Positions 8,496-16,298 of a stretch of 64,000 bases of DNA are shown here, in pieces; position 1 is the first letter of the stretch, and each line of letters starts with the position of its first letter. The DNA is taken from contig CAILKO010000035.1 of NCBI GenBank assembly GCA_903834835.1, forward strand, positions 248,539 to 312,538. The letters are read 5' to 3'. Position numbers and translations under genes: made by a program. The notes below the pieces were generated by a model that saw only the letters and a list, made by a program, of their open reading frames with translations, was not told the origin of the DNA and ran no database searches. The stretch is from an uncultured Pseudomonadota bacterium. Its GTDB lineage: Bacteria > Pseudomonadota > Gammaproteobacteria > Burkholderiales > SG8-39.

Positions 8496-9470
8496 ATGAA
8501 GCATCGTCTTTCGATCGTTGCTGTGCTTTTTGCGACCGCCGCGTCGGCCGTGCTGCCGGCCCGTGCGCAGGAAGGTTTTCCGAACAAGCCGATCCGGCTG
8601 ATCATTCCGACCTCACCCGGCGGCGGCAGCGACATCATGGGTCGGCAGATCGCGGCCATCCTGTCGAACAATCTCGGGCAGCCGGTGGTGGTGGACAATC
8701 GCCCGGGCGCAACCGGCGCGGTGGGCCTCAACGCTACGCGCAACGCAGCGCCCGACGGTTACACGATCGCGTTCACCAACGTAAGCCAGGTGGTGCACGC
8801 ACCGCTGCTTTCGAGCCCGCCGCCCTTCGATCCGGTGCGCGATCTCGATGCGGTGCAGATGACCTACAACACCCTGCTCGCGCTGAATGCCCAGGCCTCG
8901 CAGCCCTACCGGACGCTGAAGGAACTGATCGACTACGCGCGCGCGAATCCGGGCAAGATCAATTACGCGAGCGCCGGGACGGGCACCGTCGCCCATCTGT
9001 GGATGGAGTTCCTGAAGAAACGCCACAACATCCAGATGACCCATATCCCGTACAAGGGTTCCGGACCGGCCTGGCAGGCGCTGGTCGCCGGGGAAGTGAA
9101 TCTCAACGTCGCCGAAACCGTGACCATGGGCAGCATCGCCGGCGCGCCGACGCGCGTGCTCGTGCAATTCGGCGAGCAGCGCTCGCCGAGACTGCCGAAC
9201 GTGCAGACCCTGCGCGAAGCGGGCTTCGCCGAAATGCGCACCGACTTCTGGCTTGGCTTCGTGACCGCGAAGGGAACGCCGGCACCGATCCTGAAAAAGC
9301 TCAACGATGAAATCAACAAGGCGATGGCGACCCCGCAGATGCGCGACCGTGTTGCGAGCGCAGGCGGCGATCTCGTGAACACCGATTCCGCCGGCGCGGC
9401 GGCGATCATCGCGAACGACTACAAGACCTGGGTGCCGATCATCAAGGAACTCGGTATCAAGGCGGAGTAG
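8496..9470 (+). CDS. Bug/TctC-type TTT substrate-binding protein, tandem paralogue 2
   Basis: 324-residue secreted Bug protein with AAGGAGAG before its ATG. Signal peptide to about LPARAQ, then EGFPNKPIRLIIPTSPGGGSD and VVDNRPGATGAVG. By eye roughly three quarters of residues match the preceding paralogue, including the C-terminal NDYKTWVPIIKELGIKAE. Differences cluster in the stretch after the conserved ETVTMG, which may alter ligand choice. Ends at its own intrinsic terminator. Confidence 0.93.
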   Translation: MKHRLSIVAVLFATAASAVLPARAQEGFPNKPIRLIIPTSPGGGSDIMGRQIAAILSNNLGQPVVVDNRPGATGAVGLNATRNAAPDGYTIAFTNVSQVVHAPLLSSPPPFDPVRDLDAVQMTYNTLLALNAQASQPYRTLKELIDYARANPGKINYASAGTGTVAHLWMEFLKKRHNIQMTHIPYKGSGPAWQALVAGEVNLNVAETVTMGSIAGAPTRVLVQFGEQRSPRLPNVQTLREAGFAEMRTDFWLGFVTAKGTPAPILKKLNDEINKAMATPQMRDRVASAGGDLVNTDSAGAAAIIANDYKTWVPIIKELGIKAE

Positions 9471-9493
9471 ACCTTACCGGTTCACTGAAGCAG

Positions 9494-9520
9494 AAAGGGG
9501 GCATCAGCCCCCTTTCCTTT
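9494..9520 (+). terminator. Intrinsic terminator
   Basis: Stem AAAGGGGGC/GCCCCCTTT with loop ATCA and a CCTTTT tail, 23 bp after the Bug stop. It is nearly the same stem as the terminator at 8380-8406, which indicates that the gene duplication included the 3' region. It may also serve the convergent Rieske gene. Confidence 0.88.
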
Positions 9521-9548
9521 TGCCGCATGCCCCGCCAGCGTATCCGGC

Positions 9549-10859
9549 CTACTTGGCCGGCACTGTCTCCAGCGTGACCGCCTCGACGCCCTCGCGGTTC
9601 TTGAGCACCGGGCTGTACTTGGACGCACCGCCCACACGGCCGGCGCTGTTTGCGGCACCCGGGATCGGCGAATCGTCCGCCTTCTTGCCCGAGGCACCGG
9701 CAAAGCGCGAACGGCCGGAGGCATCCTCGGTGTGCAGCACGATGTTCGCGGCCTTCGCCGGATCGCGGAACACGTTCATCGGATCCTCGCCGCGCGCCAC
9801 CTTCTCCATGTTCTCCTTCAGCAGGCGCCGGTAAAGCACGAGGCCCTTGTCCGACCGGCCGAGGATCTCCGTCGTGCGGTCGGCGATCGCGCCCTGCGTC
9901 GCCCACATTGCGATGTCCTGGCCGGAAGAGGCGTCCATCAGATCCCAGCGCGGCAGCCCTTTTTCATCGGGCCCGGGAACGGGCACATCGTAGTAGGGAA
10001 TCGGCTCGTTCTCCGGCACCTGCACGCCCGCCGCAGGGGCGTAGGTGTAGTACCAGAAGTGCAGGGTGTTGTGATCGTCCACCGGCACGCGCCACTGAAA
10101 ACCACCCACCTTCAGCAGGTGCGGAAACACCAGCGGATGGCCGTGCTTCCAGGCCGCGTGCGACTCGTCGTCGCCCTCGAGCACGCGCCGCTTGATGATG
10201 CCGTACTCGTAGACATCGAAGCCGATCTTGCGATGCGCGCGCGAGGCGCGTATGCGCTCCGGCTTTCCCAGCCTGCTCCAGACATAGTTCGAGAAATAGC
10301 CGTGCAGCCACTCCGCATGGACGGGGTCGACCGAGTTCTCCATGATCTGCAGCCAGTTGCAGGGGATCACACAGGCGCCGATGTCGCGATAGACGTTCTT
10401 CAGCCCCAGCAGGTCCCACTTCGGCAGCAGCGGCGCAGGTTCCGGCCCGAGGTAGGCGAACACGAGACCCCCGCAGGCCTCCACGCGATAGGCCTTGATG
10501 CGCACACGGTCGCGGAAGGTGGTGTCCGGGTCCTCGGCTTCCTCGTAGGGCTGCTGCAGGCAGCGGCCCTGCGCATCGAACAGCCAGCCGTGATACGCAC
10601 AGCGCAGGCCTTCCGCCTCGGGCACACCATAGAGCATGCTCGCCTGACGATGCGGGCAGCGCTCGGCCACCAGACCGAGATTGCCGGAGCGGTCGCGGTA
10701 CAGGACGAGATCCTCGCCGAGCACCCGGACCTTTTTCGTCGGGTTCTCGTCGAGCTGGGATAGCGCCGCGATCGGGTGCCAGTAGCGCCGCATCAGATCG
10801 CCCATCTGCGTCCCGGGCCCTACCCGGGTGAGCAGTTCGTTGTCCGCCTTGCTTAACAT
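9549..10859 (-). CDS. Rieske non-heme iron oxygenase, alpha subunit (phthalate-dioxygenase type)
   Basis: 436-residue aromatic-ring-hydroxylating or O-demethylating oxygenase component. The Rieske [2Fe-2S] centre is Cys68-X-His70 and Cys87-X2-His90 (CPHR, CAYHGW). The mononuclear iron site is NSVDPVHAEWLH with His181, His186 and the bridging Asp178. The layout matches the phthalate 4,5-dioxygenase family rather than the benzoate family. AGGAGGAG precedes the ATG. It needs an electron-transfer reductase, which is not next to it. The molybdenum hydroxylase gene upstream on the same strand ends 76 bp away and may be co-transcribed, suggesting catabolism of an aromatic or heterocyclic compound. 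Confidence 0.92.
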   Translation of the reverse strand: MLSKADNELLTRVGPGTQMGDLMRRYWHPIAALSQLDENPTKKVRVLGEDLVLYRDRSGNLGLVAERCPHRQASMLYGVPEAEGLRCAYHGWLFDAQGRCLQQPYEEAEDPDTTFRDRVRIKAYRVEACGGLVFAYLGPEPAPLLPKWDLLGLKNVYRDIGACVIPCNWLQIMENSVDPVHAEWLHGYFSNYVWSRLGKPERIRASRAHRKIGFDVYEYGIIKRRVLEGDDESHAAWKHGHPLVFPHLLKVGGFQWRVPVDDHNTLHFWYYTYAPAAGVQVPENEPIPYYDVPVPGPDEKGLPRWDLMDASSGQDIAMWATQGAIADRTTEILGRSDKGLVLYRRLLKENMEKVARGEDPMNVFRDPAKAANIVLHTEDASGRSRFAGASGKKADDSPIPGAANSAGRVGGASKYSPVLKNREGVEAVTLETVPAK

Positions 10860-10935
10860 GCCGGTCTCCTCCTGTGGATGCCCCCTGCGGGAATGCTAGC
10901 ACCGGGGAATGCGCACCCTCAATTCGATCTGCGAA

Positions 10936-13245
10936 TCAGACTGCCTGCAGCGCCTCCCAGACACGGCGCGGCGTAAGCGGCATATCGACATGCCTGACCC
11001 CGCGGGCGCGCAGCGCATCGAGCACGGCATTGGATACGCTGCTCAGCCCCCCCGAAGTCCCTGCCTCACCCACGCCCTTCACGCCGAGCAGATTGGTCGG
11101 CGTCAGGACCGGCCGGTCGAGCACCTCGAATTCCGGAAAGTCGTCCGCGCGCGGCAGGCAATAGTCCATGTAGCTGCCGGTCAGCAGCTGGCCGGTAAGC
11201 GGATCGTAAGCCGCGTGCTCGACCAGCACCTGGCCGACCCCTTGCGCGATGCCACCGTGCACCTGACCGTGGAGCAGCACCGGATTGATCACCCGGCCAC
11301 AGTCGTCCACGGCCGTATAGCGCAGGAGCGTCACCGCCCCGGTTTCCGGATCGACCTCGACCTCGGCCACGTGCGCGCCGCTCGGAAAGGTCTGCCGCGG
11401 CGTGATATCCCCGGCCGCGTCCAGCGGATGCGGCGATTCCCCCGCGTGCCGTCCGGCAAGTTCCAGCAGGCCGATACGCCGGTCGGTACCCTTCACGCAA
11501 AAGGCGCCTTCCGCGTATTCGATGTCGACCACCGCGGCCTCCAGCGCCGAGGCGGCGAGTTCCATGCCCTTCTGGATCGACTCGCGCGCGCCCGCGAGCA
11601 GCGAACTGCCATGCATGGCGGTCGAACGCGAGCCGATGGTGCCGAAGCCGACGAGCGCCGGCCCGTCCGGATCGCTTGCCCGCAGCACCACGCGTTCGGG
11701 TGCGATGCCGAGCGCTTCGGCGACGATTTCGGGAAACACGGTCTCATGACCCTGGCCGCTGCTGCCCGACATGGTGTGCAGCACGATGCCTTGCGCGGTG
11801 TAACGCAGCGCGGTCTGCTCTTTTGGCTGGGAGCCACCCGCCGAGGGCTCGACGAACAGGCTGAGCCCGATGCCACGCAGCCTGCCGCGCGCGGCGCTCG
11901 CCGCCTTGCGCGCGGGGTAGCCCGCCCAGTCGGCCCGCTCGAGCGCCGCGTCAAGCAGCCCCTCGAAATCGCCGCAGTCGTATTCGTTGGTCGGCGTCTT
12001 GTAGGGAAATGCGTCGGCCGGAATCAGGTTGCGCCGGCGCAGGCTCGCGCGCTCGATGCCGCTCGCCGCCGCGGCCTCGTCCACAAGGCGCTCGACCAGC
12101 AGCGCGATATCGGGACGCCCCGCGCCGCGATAGGCAGTCACCGGCGGGCAGTTCGTCATCGCCAGCCGGTGGTGGCCGCAGGCGAGCGGAATCCGGTACA
12201 CGCCCGTTACCGTCGCACGCATCATGACGGTGGCGATCATCGGTCCGGTATCGGAATGGAAGGCGCCCATGTCGCCGACGACCTCGATGCGTATCGCAAG
12301 GAACTGACCGTCCTTGTCGAGCGCGAGTTCGCCGCGCAGCGTGAGGCCGCGCCCGTGATGGTCCGAGAGCATGCTGTCCGAGCGCGACCCGACCCATTTC
12401 ACCGGCCGGCCGAGCTCGCGCGCCGCATGCATGACCATCACATGCTCGGGATAGGGCCCCGAGCGATTGCCGAAACCGCCGCCTACATCCTGCGCGTGCA
12501 CGCGGATCTTCTCCACCGGCAGACCTGCAAAGGGGGCGAGCCGGTCGCGCAGCACAGGCATGCCCTGATGCGGACTGTAGAGATCGAACACGCCCGCCTT
12601 TGCGTCCCAGGACGCGATGCAGGTCCGCGGTTCCATCGGGCTCGCGATCAGACGCTGGGACACGAGTTCCGTGCGCACGACCTTGTCCGCCTTTTCGAAG
12701 GCCGCGCCCACGGCAGCCGGATCGCCGAACGCGAATTCGAAGCACAGGTTGTCCGCGATTTCGTCGTGCAGGCGGATCGCCCCATTGCCGAGCGCGAGCT
12801 CCGGATCGATGACCACCGGCAGGTCCTCGTACTCCACCTCGATCAGCTCCAGCGCATCCTGCGCGAGCGCCGCGGTCTGTGCGACCACCATTGCCACCGC
12901 CTCACCGACGAACCGGACCCGGTCCGCAGGCAGCGCGTAGCGCTTCGGCACCTTGATCGGCTGGCCGTCGATGCCCGGCAGCTTGAACCCGGCGGGCTGG
13001 GCGAAATACCCGCAGCGCAGCGCATCTTCGCCGGTGTAGACGGCAAGCACACCGGGGGCGGCAAGCGCGCGCTCCGTCTTCACCGCGACCAGGCGCGCGT
13101 GCGCCCGGTCCGCGCGCAGGAATGCGGCATGCGCCTGATCCGGCAGATTGCGATCGGCCGTGTAACTGCCCTGGCCGGTGATCAGGCGGTCATCCTCGCG
13201 CCGGCCGGAATAAGGACGCTGATTCGCCGCGTGCGTCGTGCTCAT
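10936..13245 (-). CDS. Molybdenum hydroxylase large subunit (xanthine dehydrogenase/CoxL-like)
   Basis: 769-residue molybdopterin-cytosine-dinucleotide-binding subunit of the xanthine oxidase family. The frame extends 21 codons further upstream, but ATG 13245 has GGAGGAGCAAC before it and opens with MSTTHAANQRPYSGRREDD. The N-terminal a/b hammerhead (DRLITGQGSYTADRNLP) and the loop TAYRGAGRPD are clear. AYRGAGR is the form II sequence, not the AYRCSFR of true CO dehydrogenase. Such enzymes normally need FAD (CoxM) and 2Fe-2S (CoxS) subunits; neither gene is adjacent. It likely hydroxylates a heterocycle or aldehyde, perhaps together with the downstream Rieske oxygenase. Substrate unknown. Confidence 0.88.
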   Translation of the reverse strand: MSTTHAANQRPYSGRREDDRLITGQGSYTADRNLPDQAHAAFLRADRAHARLVAVKTERALAAPGVLAVYTGEDALRCGYFAQPAGFKLPGIDGQPIKVPKRYALPADRVRFVGEAVAMVVAQTAALAQDALELIEVEYEDLPVVIDPELALGNGAIRLHDEIADNLCFEFAFGDPAAVGAAFEKADKVVRTELVSQRLIASPMEPRTCIASWDAKAGVFDLYSPHQGMPVLRDRLAPFAGLPVEKIRVHAQDVGGGFGNRSGPYPEHVMVMHAARELGRPVKWVGSRSDSMLSDHHGRGLTLRGELALDKDGQFLAIRIEVVGDMGAFHSDTGPMIATVMMRATVTGVYRIPLACGHHRLAMTNCPPVTAYRGAGRPDIALLVERLVDEAAAASGIERASLRRRNLIPADAFPYKTPTNEYDCGDFEGLLDAALERADWAGYPARKAASAARGRLRGIGLSLFVEPSAGGSQPKEQTALRYTAQGIVLHTMSGSSGQGHETVFPEIVAEALGIAPERVVLRASDPDGPALVGFGTIGSRSTAMHGSSLLAGARESIQKGMELAASALEAAVVDIEYAEGAFCVKGTDRRIGLLELAGRHAGESPHPLDAAGDITPRQTFPSGAHVAEVEVDPETGAVTLLRYTAVDDCGRVINPVLLHGQVHGGIAQGVGQVLVEHAAYDPLTGQLLTGSYMDYCLPRADDFPEFEVLDRPVLTPTNLLGVKGVGEAGTSGGLSSVSNAVLDALRARGVRHVDMPLTPRRVWEALQAV

Positions 13246-13452
13246 GGGGTGTTGCTCCTCCTGGGTAAATTTCTGCCGCATCCGGACGCGTGTGCCGTGC
13301 AAGGGCACCGGGGTCCGGAGAAATTGTTAAGCTGCCGGGGTTGTCCGCGCACCGCGCAAGCGGCGCACAGGGAGATGGACTCGTCGTAAAAATGTTAGGT
13401 TCAGGCGTGTGCCCGAGTCAACGTTTTATCGCTTTAGGAGAGGAGACAGGCA

Positions 13453-14469
13453 ATGACTGCAACAGGGTACTGTGCCGCACGCGCAGGTTTCATGGCGCGC
13501 TGGGTCGTCATGACGACACTCACCGCACTCGTGGCCGGTAACGCCTGGTCGCAATCGACAGGTGCTTACCCGAACAAGCCGATCCGGCTCATCGTGCCCT
13601 TCGGCACCGGCGGTTTCGCCGACATCTCAGGGCGCCTCTACGCCCAGCACCTTGCCGCTGCCTGGGGCCAGTCGGTGGTGGTCGACAACCGGCCGGGCGG
13701 GGGCGGCATCCTCGCCACCGAAATCGCCGCCAAGTCGGCGCCCGACGGCTACACCCTCTATTTCGTGAGCGACGGGCCGCTCGTGATCAACCCCTTCATC
13801 TACAAGTCGCTGCCCTACGACCCGGTGAACGACTTCACGCCGATCGCGATGGTCGGCGCCACCACCCAGATGCTCGCGGTGAATCCCGAGAAGGTGAAGG
13901 CCACGACGCTGCGCGAGTTCATCGCCGAAGCGCGCTCGCGCGCCGCGAAGCCGATGACCTTTTCCTCCTCCGGCCTGGCGAGTCCTCACCAGCTCTACAT
14001 GGAGAACCTGAAATCGCTCACCGGCATCGAGCTCACCCACGTGCCTTACAAGGGCGGCGCCTTCGCGCTGCAGGCGCTCACCGCGGGCGAGGTGGATGCG
14101 GGCTTCGTGAATCACGAGCGCTCCGTGTCGCTCGCGAAGGCCGGCAAGCTTCGCCTCCTCGGGTTCGGCGGCGCGGCCCGCAGTGCGATTGCACCCGAGC
14201 TGCCGACCGTCGCGGAGCAGGGCTTCCCCGGCTTCCAGGCAAACCCCTGGATCGCGATCGTCGTGCCGCGCGCCACGCCCAGACCGATCGCGGACAAGCT
14301 CGAGACGGAAAGCGTGCGCATCGCGCGCGATCCCGCCTACCAGAAGCAGCTGTTCAACATCGGTGGCGACCCGCTGCCGATGGATGCCGCGGAATTCCGC
14401 GAACGCCTGCGCTCCGACCTGCAGATGTACGGCAAGCTCATCAAGAGCCTGAACATCCCGATGCAGTAG
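13453..14469 (+). CDS. Bug/TctC-type TTT substrate-binding protein
   Basis: 338-residue secreted Bug protein, divergent from the molybdenum hydroxylase. The ATG follows TTAGGAGAGGAGACAG. It has a long N-terminus with the hydrophobic segment MTTLTALVAGNAWSQ, then GAYPNKPIRLIVPFGTGGFADISGR and VVDNRPGGGGILATE. PDGYTLYFVSDGPLVINPF and ELTHVPYKGGAFALQ complete the family pattern. The divergent arrangement with the hydroxylase suggests a shared 207-bp regulatory region, but no operator could be picked out. Confidence 0.91.
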   Translation: MTATGYCAARAGFMARWVVMTTLTALVAGNAWSQSTGAYPNKPIRLIVPFGTGGFADISGRLYAQHLAAAWGQSVVVDNRPGGGGILATEIAAKSAPDGYTLYFVSDGPLVINPFIYKSLPYDPVNDFTPIAMVGATTQMLAVNPEKVKATTLREFIAEARSRAAKPMTFSSSGLASPHQLYMENLKSLTGIELTHVPYKGGAFALQALTAGEVDAGFVNHERSVSLAKAGKLRLLGFGGAARSAIAPELPTVAEQGFPGFQANPWIAIVVPRATPRPIADKLETESVRIARDPAYQKQLFNIGGDPLPMDAAEFRERLRSDLQMYGKLIKSLNIPMQ

Positions 14470-14595
14470 GTCCTTGCTGGCCCCGCGGCTGCGGCGATTG
14501 CTGCGCCGCGCAATCCATATATTTCGCAGCTGCGGTTGTACGGAACCCGAGGGCGCAGTCATACTGGTCGTGGAGACGGAACGGGGGAGGGGACC

Positions 14596-15207
14596 ATGGG
14601 CGCAACTGCCACCACGACAGCACTCGATCGATTCATCCGGGACGCAAGGACTGTTTTCTCGACCCACGCGGAGGAGGAAGCACGCTGGAACGCGTTGCGT
14701 CCTGTACTTGCTGCGCTGCTGTCGGACCCGGACGTAGTCGAAGCCTCGCACAGCTGGCCCGACTGCCGGTTCGTCAACAACCGCATCGAGAACCTGCTCT
14801 TCTACGAAGACCCCGACTACCGATTCGTGATCAATGCGCTGGTCACGAGCGCAACCGGGCTGAAGGGCGCGACGACGACGCTGATTCACGATCACGGTCC
14901 GATCTACACGCTCTTCGGAGTGCTCGACGGCCATCAGCAGGTGCAGCGCTATGAGCGGCTCGACGACGGCACCAGGCCGGAGCATGCGGAACTGCGCAAG
15001 ACCTTCGATTCGATGTGCGGGCCGGGCGACATCGACCTGGTCGGTCCGCACGAGATACACAGCGACGATACCCAGGGCGAGCGCTCGGTCGCGATCATCA
15101 TCCGCAGCGAGTGCAGCGAGAACATCGCTGCGGGCCGCTATCTGCCGGAGAAGAACGCCTGCTGGCAGGCGCCCGGACCGGTGCAGGTCAGGCGCGCGTT
15201 CTATTAG
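14596..15207 (+). CDS. Cupin-fold metal-dependent enzyme (cysteine-dioxygenase-like, COG5553 type)
   Basis: 203-residue double-stranded beta-helix protein. ATG 14596 follows GGGGGAGGGGA; the frame is open further upstream without a good start. The cupin metal site is suggested by His98-X-His100 (LIHDHGPIYTLFGVLDG), with GPHEIHS about 50 residues later supplying a third His. This is the pattern of predicted metal-dependent enzymes related to cysteine dioxygenase. It is flanked by two Bug binding proteins on the same strand, so it may process the ligand of one of them. Which thiol or carboxylate it uses cannot be read from sequence. Confidence 0.75.
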   Translation: MGATATTTALDRFIRDARTVFSTHAEEEARWNALRPVLAALLSDPDVVEASHSWPDCRFVNNRIENLLFYEDPDYRFVINALVTSATGLKGATTTLIHDHGPIYTLFGVLDGHQQVQRYERLDDGTRPEHAELRKTFDSMCGPGDIDLVGPHEIHSDDTQGERSVAIIIRSECSENIAAGRYLPEKNACWQAPGPVQVRRAFY

Positions 15208-15269
15208 CAGCGCCCGTCGGCCGTGCGGATCACCGCAGGTTTGAAACTTGAGGCAACAGGGGGACAGGA

Positions 15270-16271
15270 ATGACGAACACAACGATTCTGACCACAGCAG
15301 CTGTCGCAGCATCTCTTCTCGGCTCCCTTGCGGCGCTGCCTGTCGCGCATGCACAGGACGGCGCCTATCCCGCCCGCCCGGTGCGGATCGTGATTCCCTA
15401 CCCGGCGGGTGCGCCGATGGATGTCGTCGGTCGCCGCTATGCCGAGGCCATCGGCCGGCAGATGAAGGGCAGCTTCGTCGTCGACAACAAGCCCGGAGCG
15501 AACGGCACGATCGGTGCCGCTGAAGTCGCCCGGGCAAGCGGCGACGGGCATACGCTGCTGCTGACGATCGCCGATCCGCTGATCTCGGCGACCGCGCTGC
15601 TGAAATCGCTGCCCTACGACCCGGCCAGGGACTTCCGTTTCATCAGCAAGCTGATGATGTCGGGTGCCGTCTTCGTGGTCGGTGCCGGCCATAACGCCAA
15701 AACCCTGCAGGAGTTCATCGGCGAGGCGAAGAAGGCGGGGGGCCGGCTTGGCTATGGCTCCTACGGCCCCGGATCAAACACCCAGCTGATGATCGAGATG
15801 TTCGCAAAGCAGGCCGGCGTCAAGCTCACCGAAGTCACCTATCAGGGTGCTCCGCCGGCGCTGCAGGCGGTGCTGGCCGGTGACATCGCGCTCGCCGCGA
15901 GCAGCTCGGTGATCGTGATGCCTCACCTGAAAGCAGGCAAGATCCACGCGCTGGCGGTCACGGGTGACAAGCGTCAGTCCGTGCTGCCGACCGTGCCGAC
16001 ATTCCGCGAACTCGGTTTCGACCACTACGTGCTTACCCACGGGGTCTGGAACGGCGTCGTCGGTCCCGCCAGCCTCCCGCCGGCACTCGCCGAGCGGCTG
16101 GCGGATGCCGGCCGGGCCGCGCTGCGCGAGCCTGAAGTTCAGAAGTTCATCGAAGGCATCGGCCTCGACATCCTCACGACGTCGCCGGCCGAATTCGAAC
16201 GCCAGTACCGGGAAGAGCTTGCTGTGGTGCCGAAGGTAATCCGGGACGAGCTGAAGATCGCGCCGCAGTAG
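15270..16271 (+). CDS. Bug/TctC-type TTT substrate-binding protein
   Basis: 333-residue secreted Bug protein 62 bp after the cupin gene, so possibly in the same operon; CAGGGGGACAGG lies before the ATG. Signal peptide to about LPVAHAQ, then DGAYPARPVRIVIPYPAGAPMDVVGR and VVDNKPGANGTIG. The usual GG near the first loop is replaced by GAPMD. YGSYGPGSNTQLMIEMF and EVTYQGAPPALQ are the ligand-loop equivalents. The stop lies 27 bp from the convergent uvrD stop. Confidence 0.91.
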   Translation: MTNTTILTTAAVAASLLGSLAALPVAHAQDGAYPARPVRIVIPYPAGAPMDVVGRRYAEAIGRQMKGSFVVDNKPGANGTIGAAEVARASGDGHTLLLTIADPLISATALLKSLPYDPARDFRFISKLMMSGAVFVVGAGHNAKTLQEFIGEAKKAGGRLGYGSYGPGSNTQLMIEMFAKQAGVKLTEVTYQGAPPALQAVLAGDIALAASSSVIVMPHLKAGKIHALAVTGDKRQSVLPTVPTFRELGFDHYVLTHGVWNGVVGPASLPPALAERLADAGRAALREPEVQKFIEGIGLDILTTSPAEFERQYREELAVVPKVIRDELKIAPQ

Positions 16272-16298
16272 CGGGCAGCTGATTCGTCCCGTCCTTCT

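Noticed and set aside
10909..13389. Long plus-strand open frame opposite the molybdenum hydroxylase gene
   Set aside because: Shadow of a strongly supported gene; composition typical of antisense in high-GC DNA, no motif.
13627..15537. Long minus-strand open frame opposite a Bug gene and the cupin gene
   Set aside because: Overlaps two supported genes on the other strand and has no domain or ribosome-binding site.
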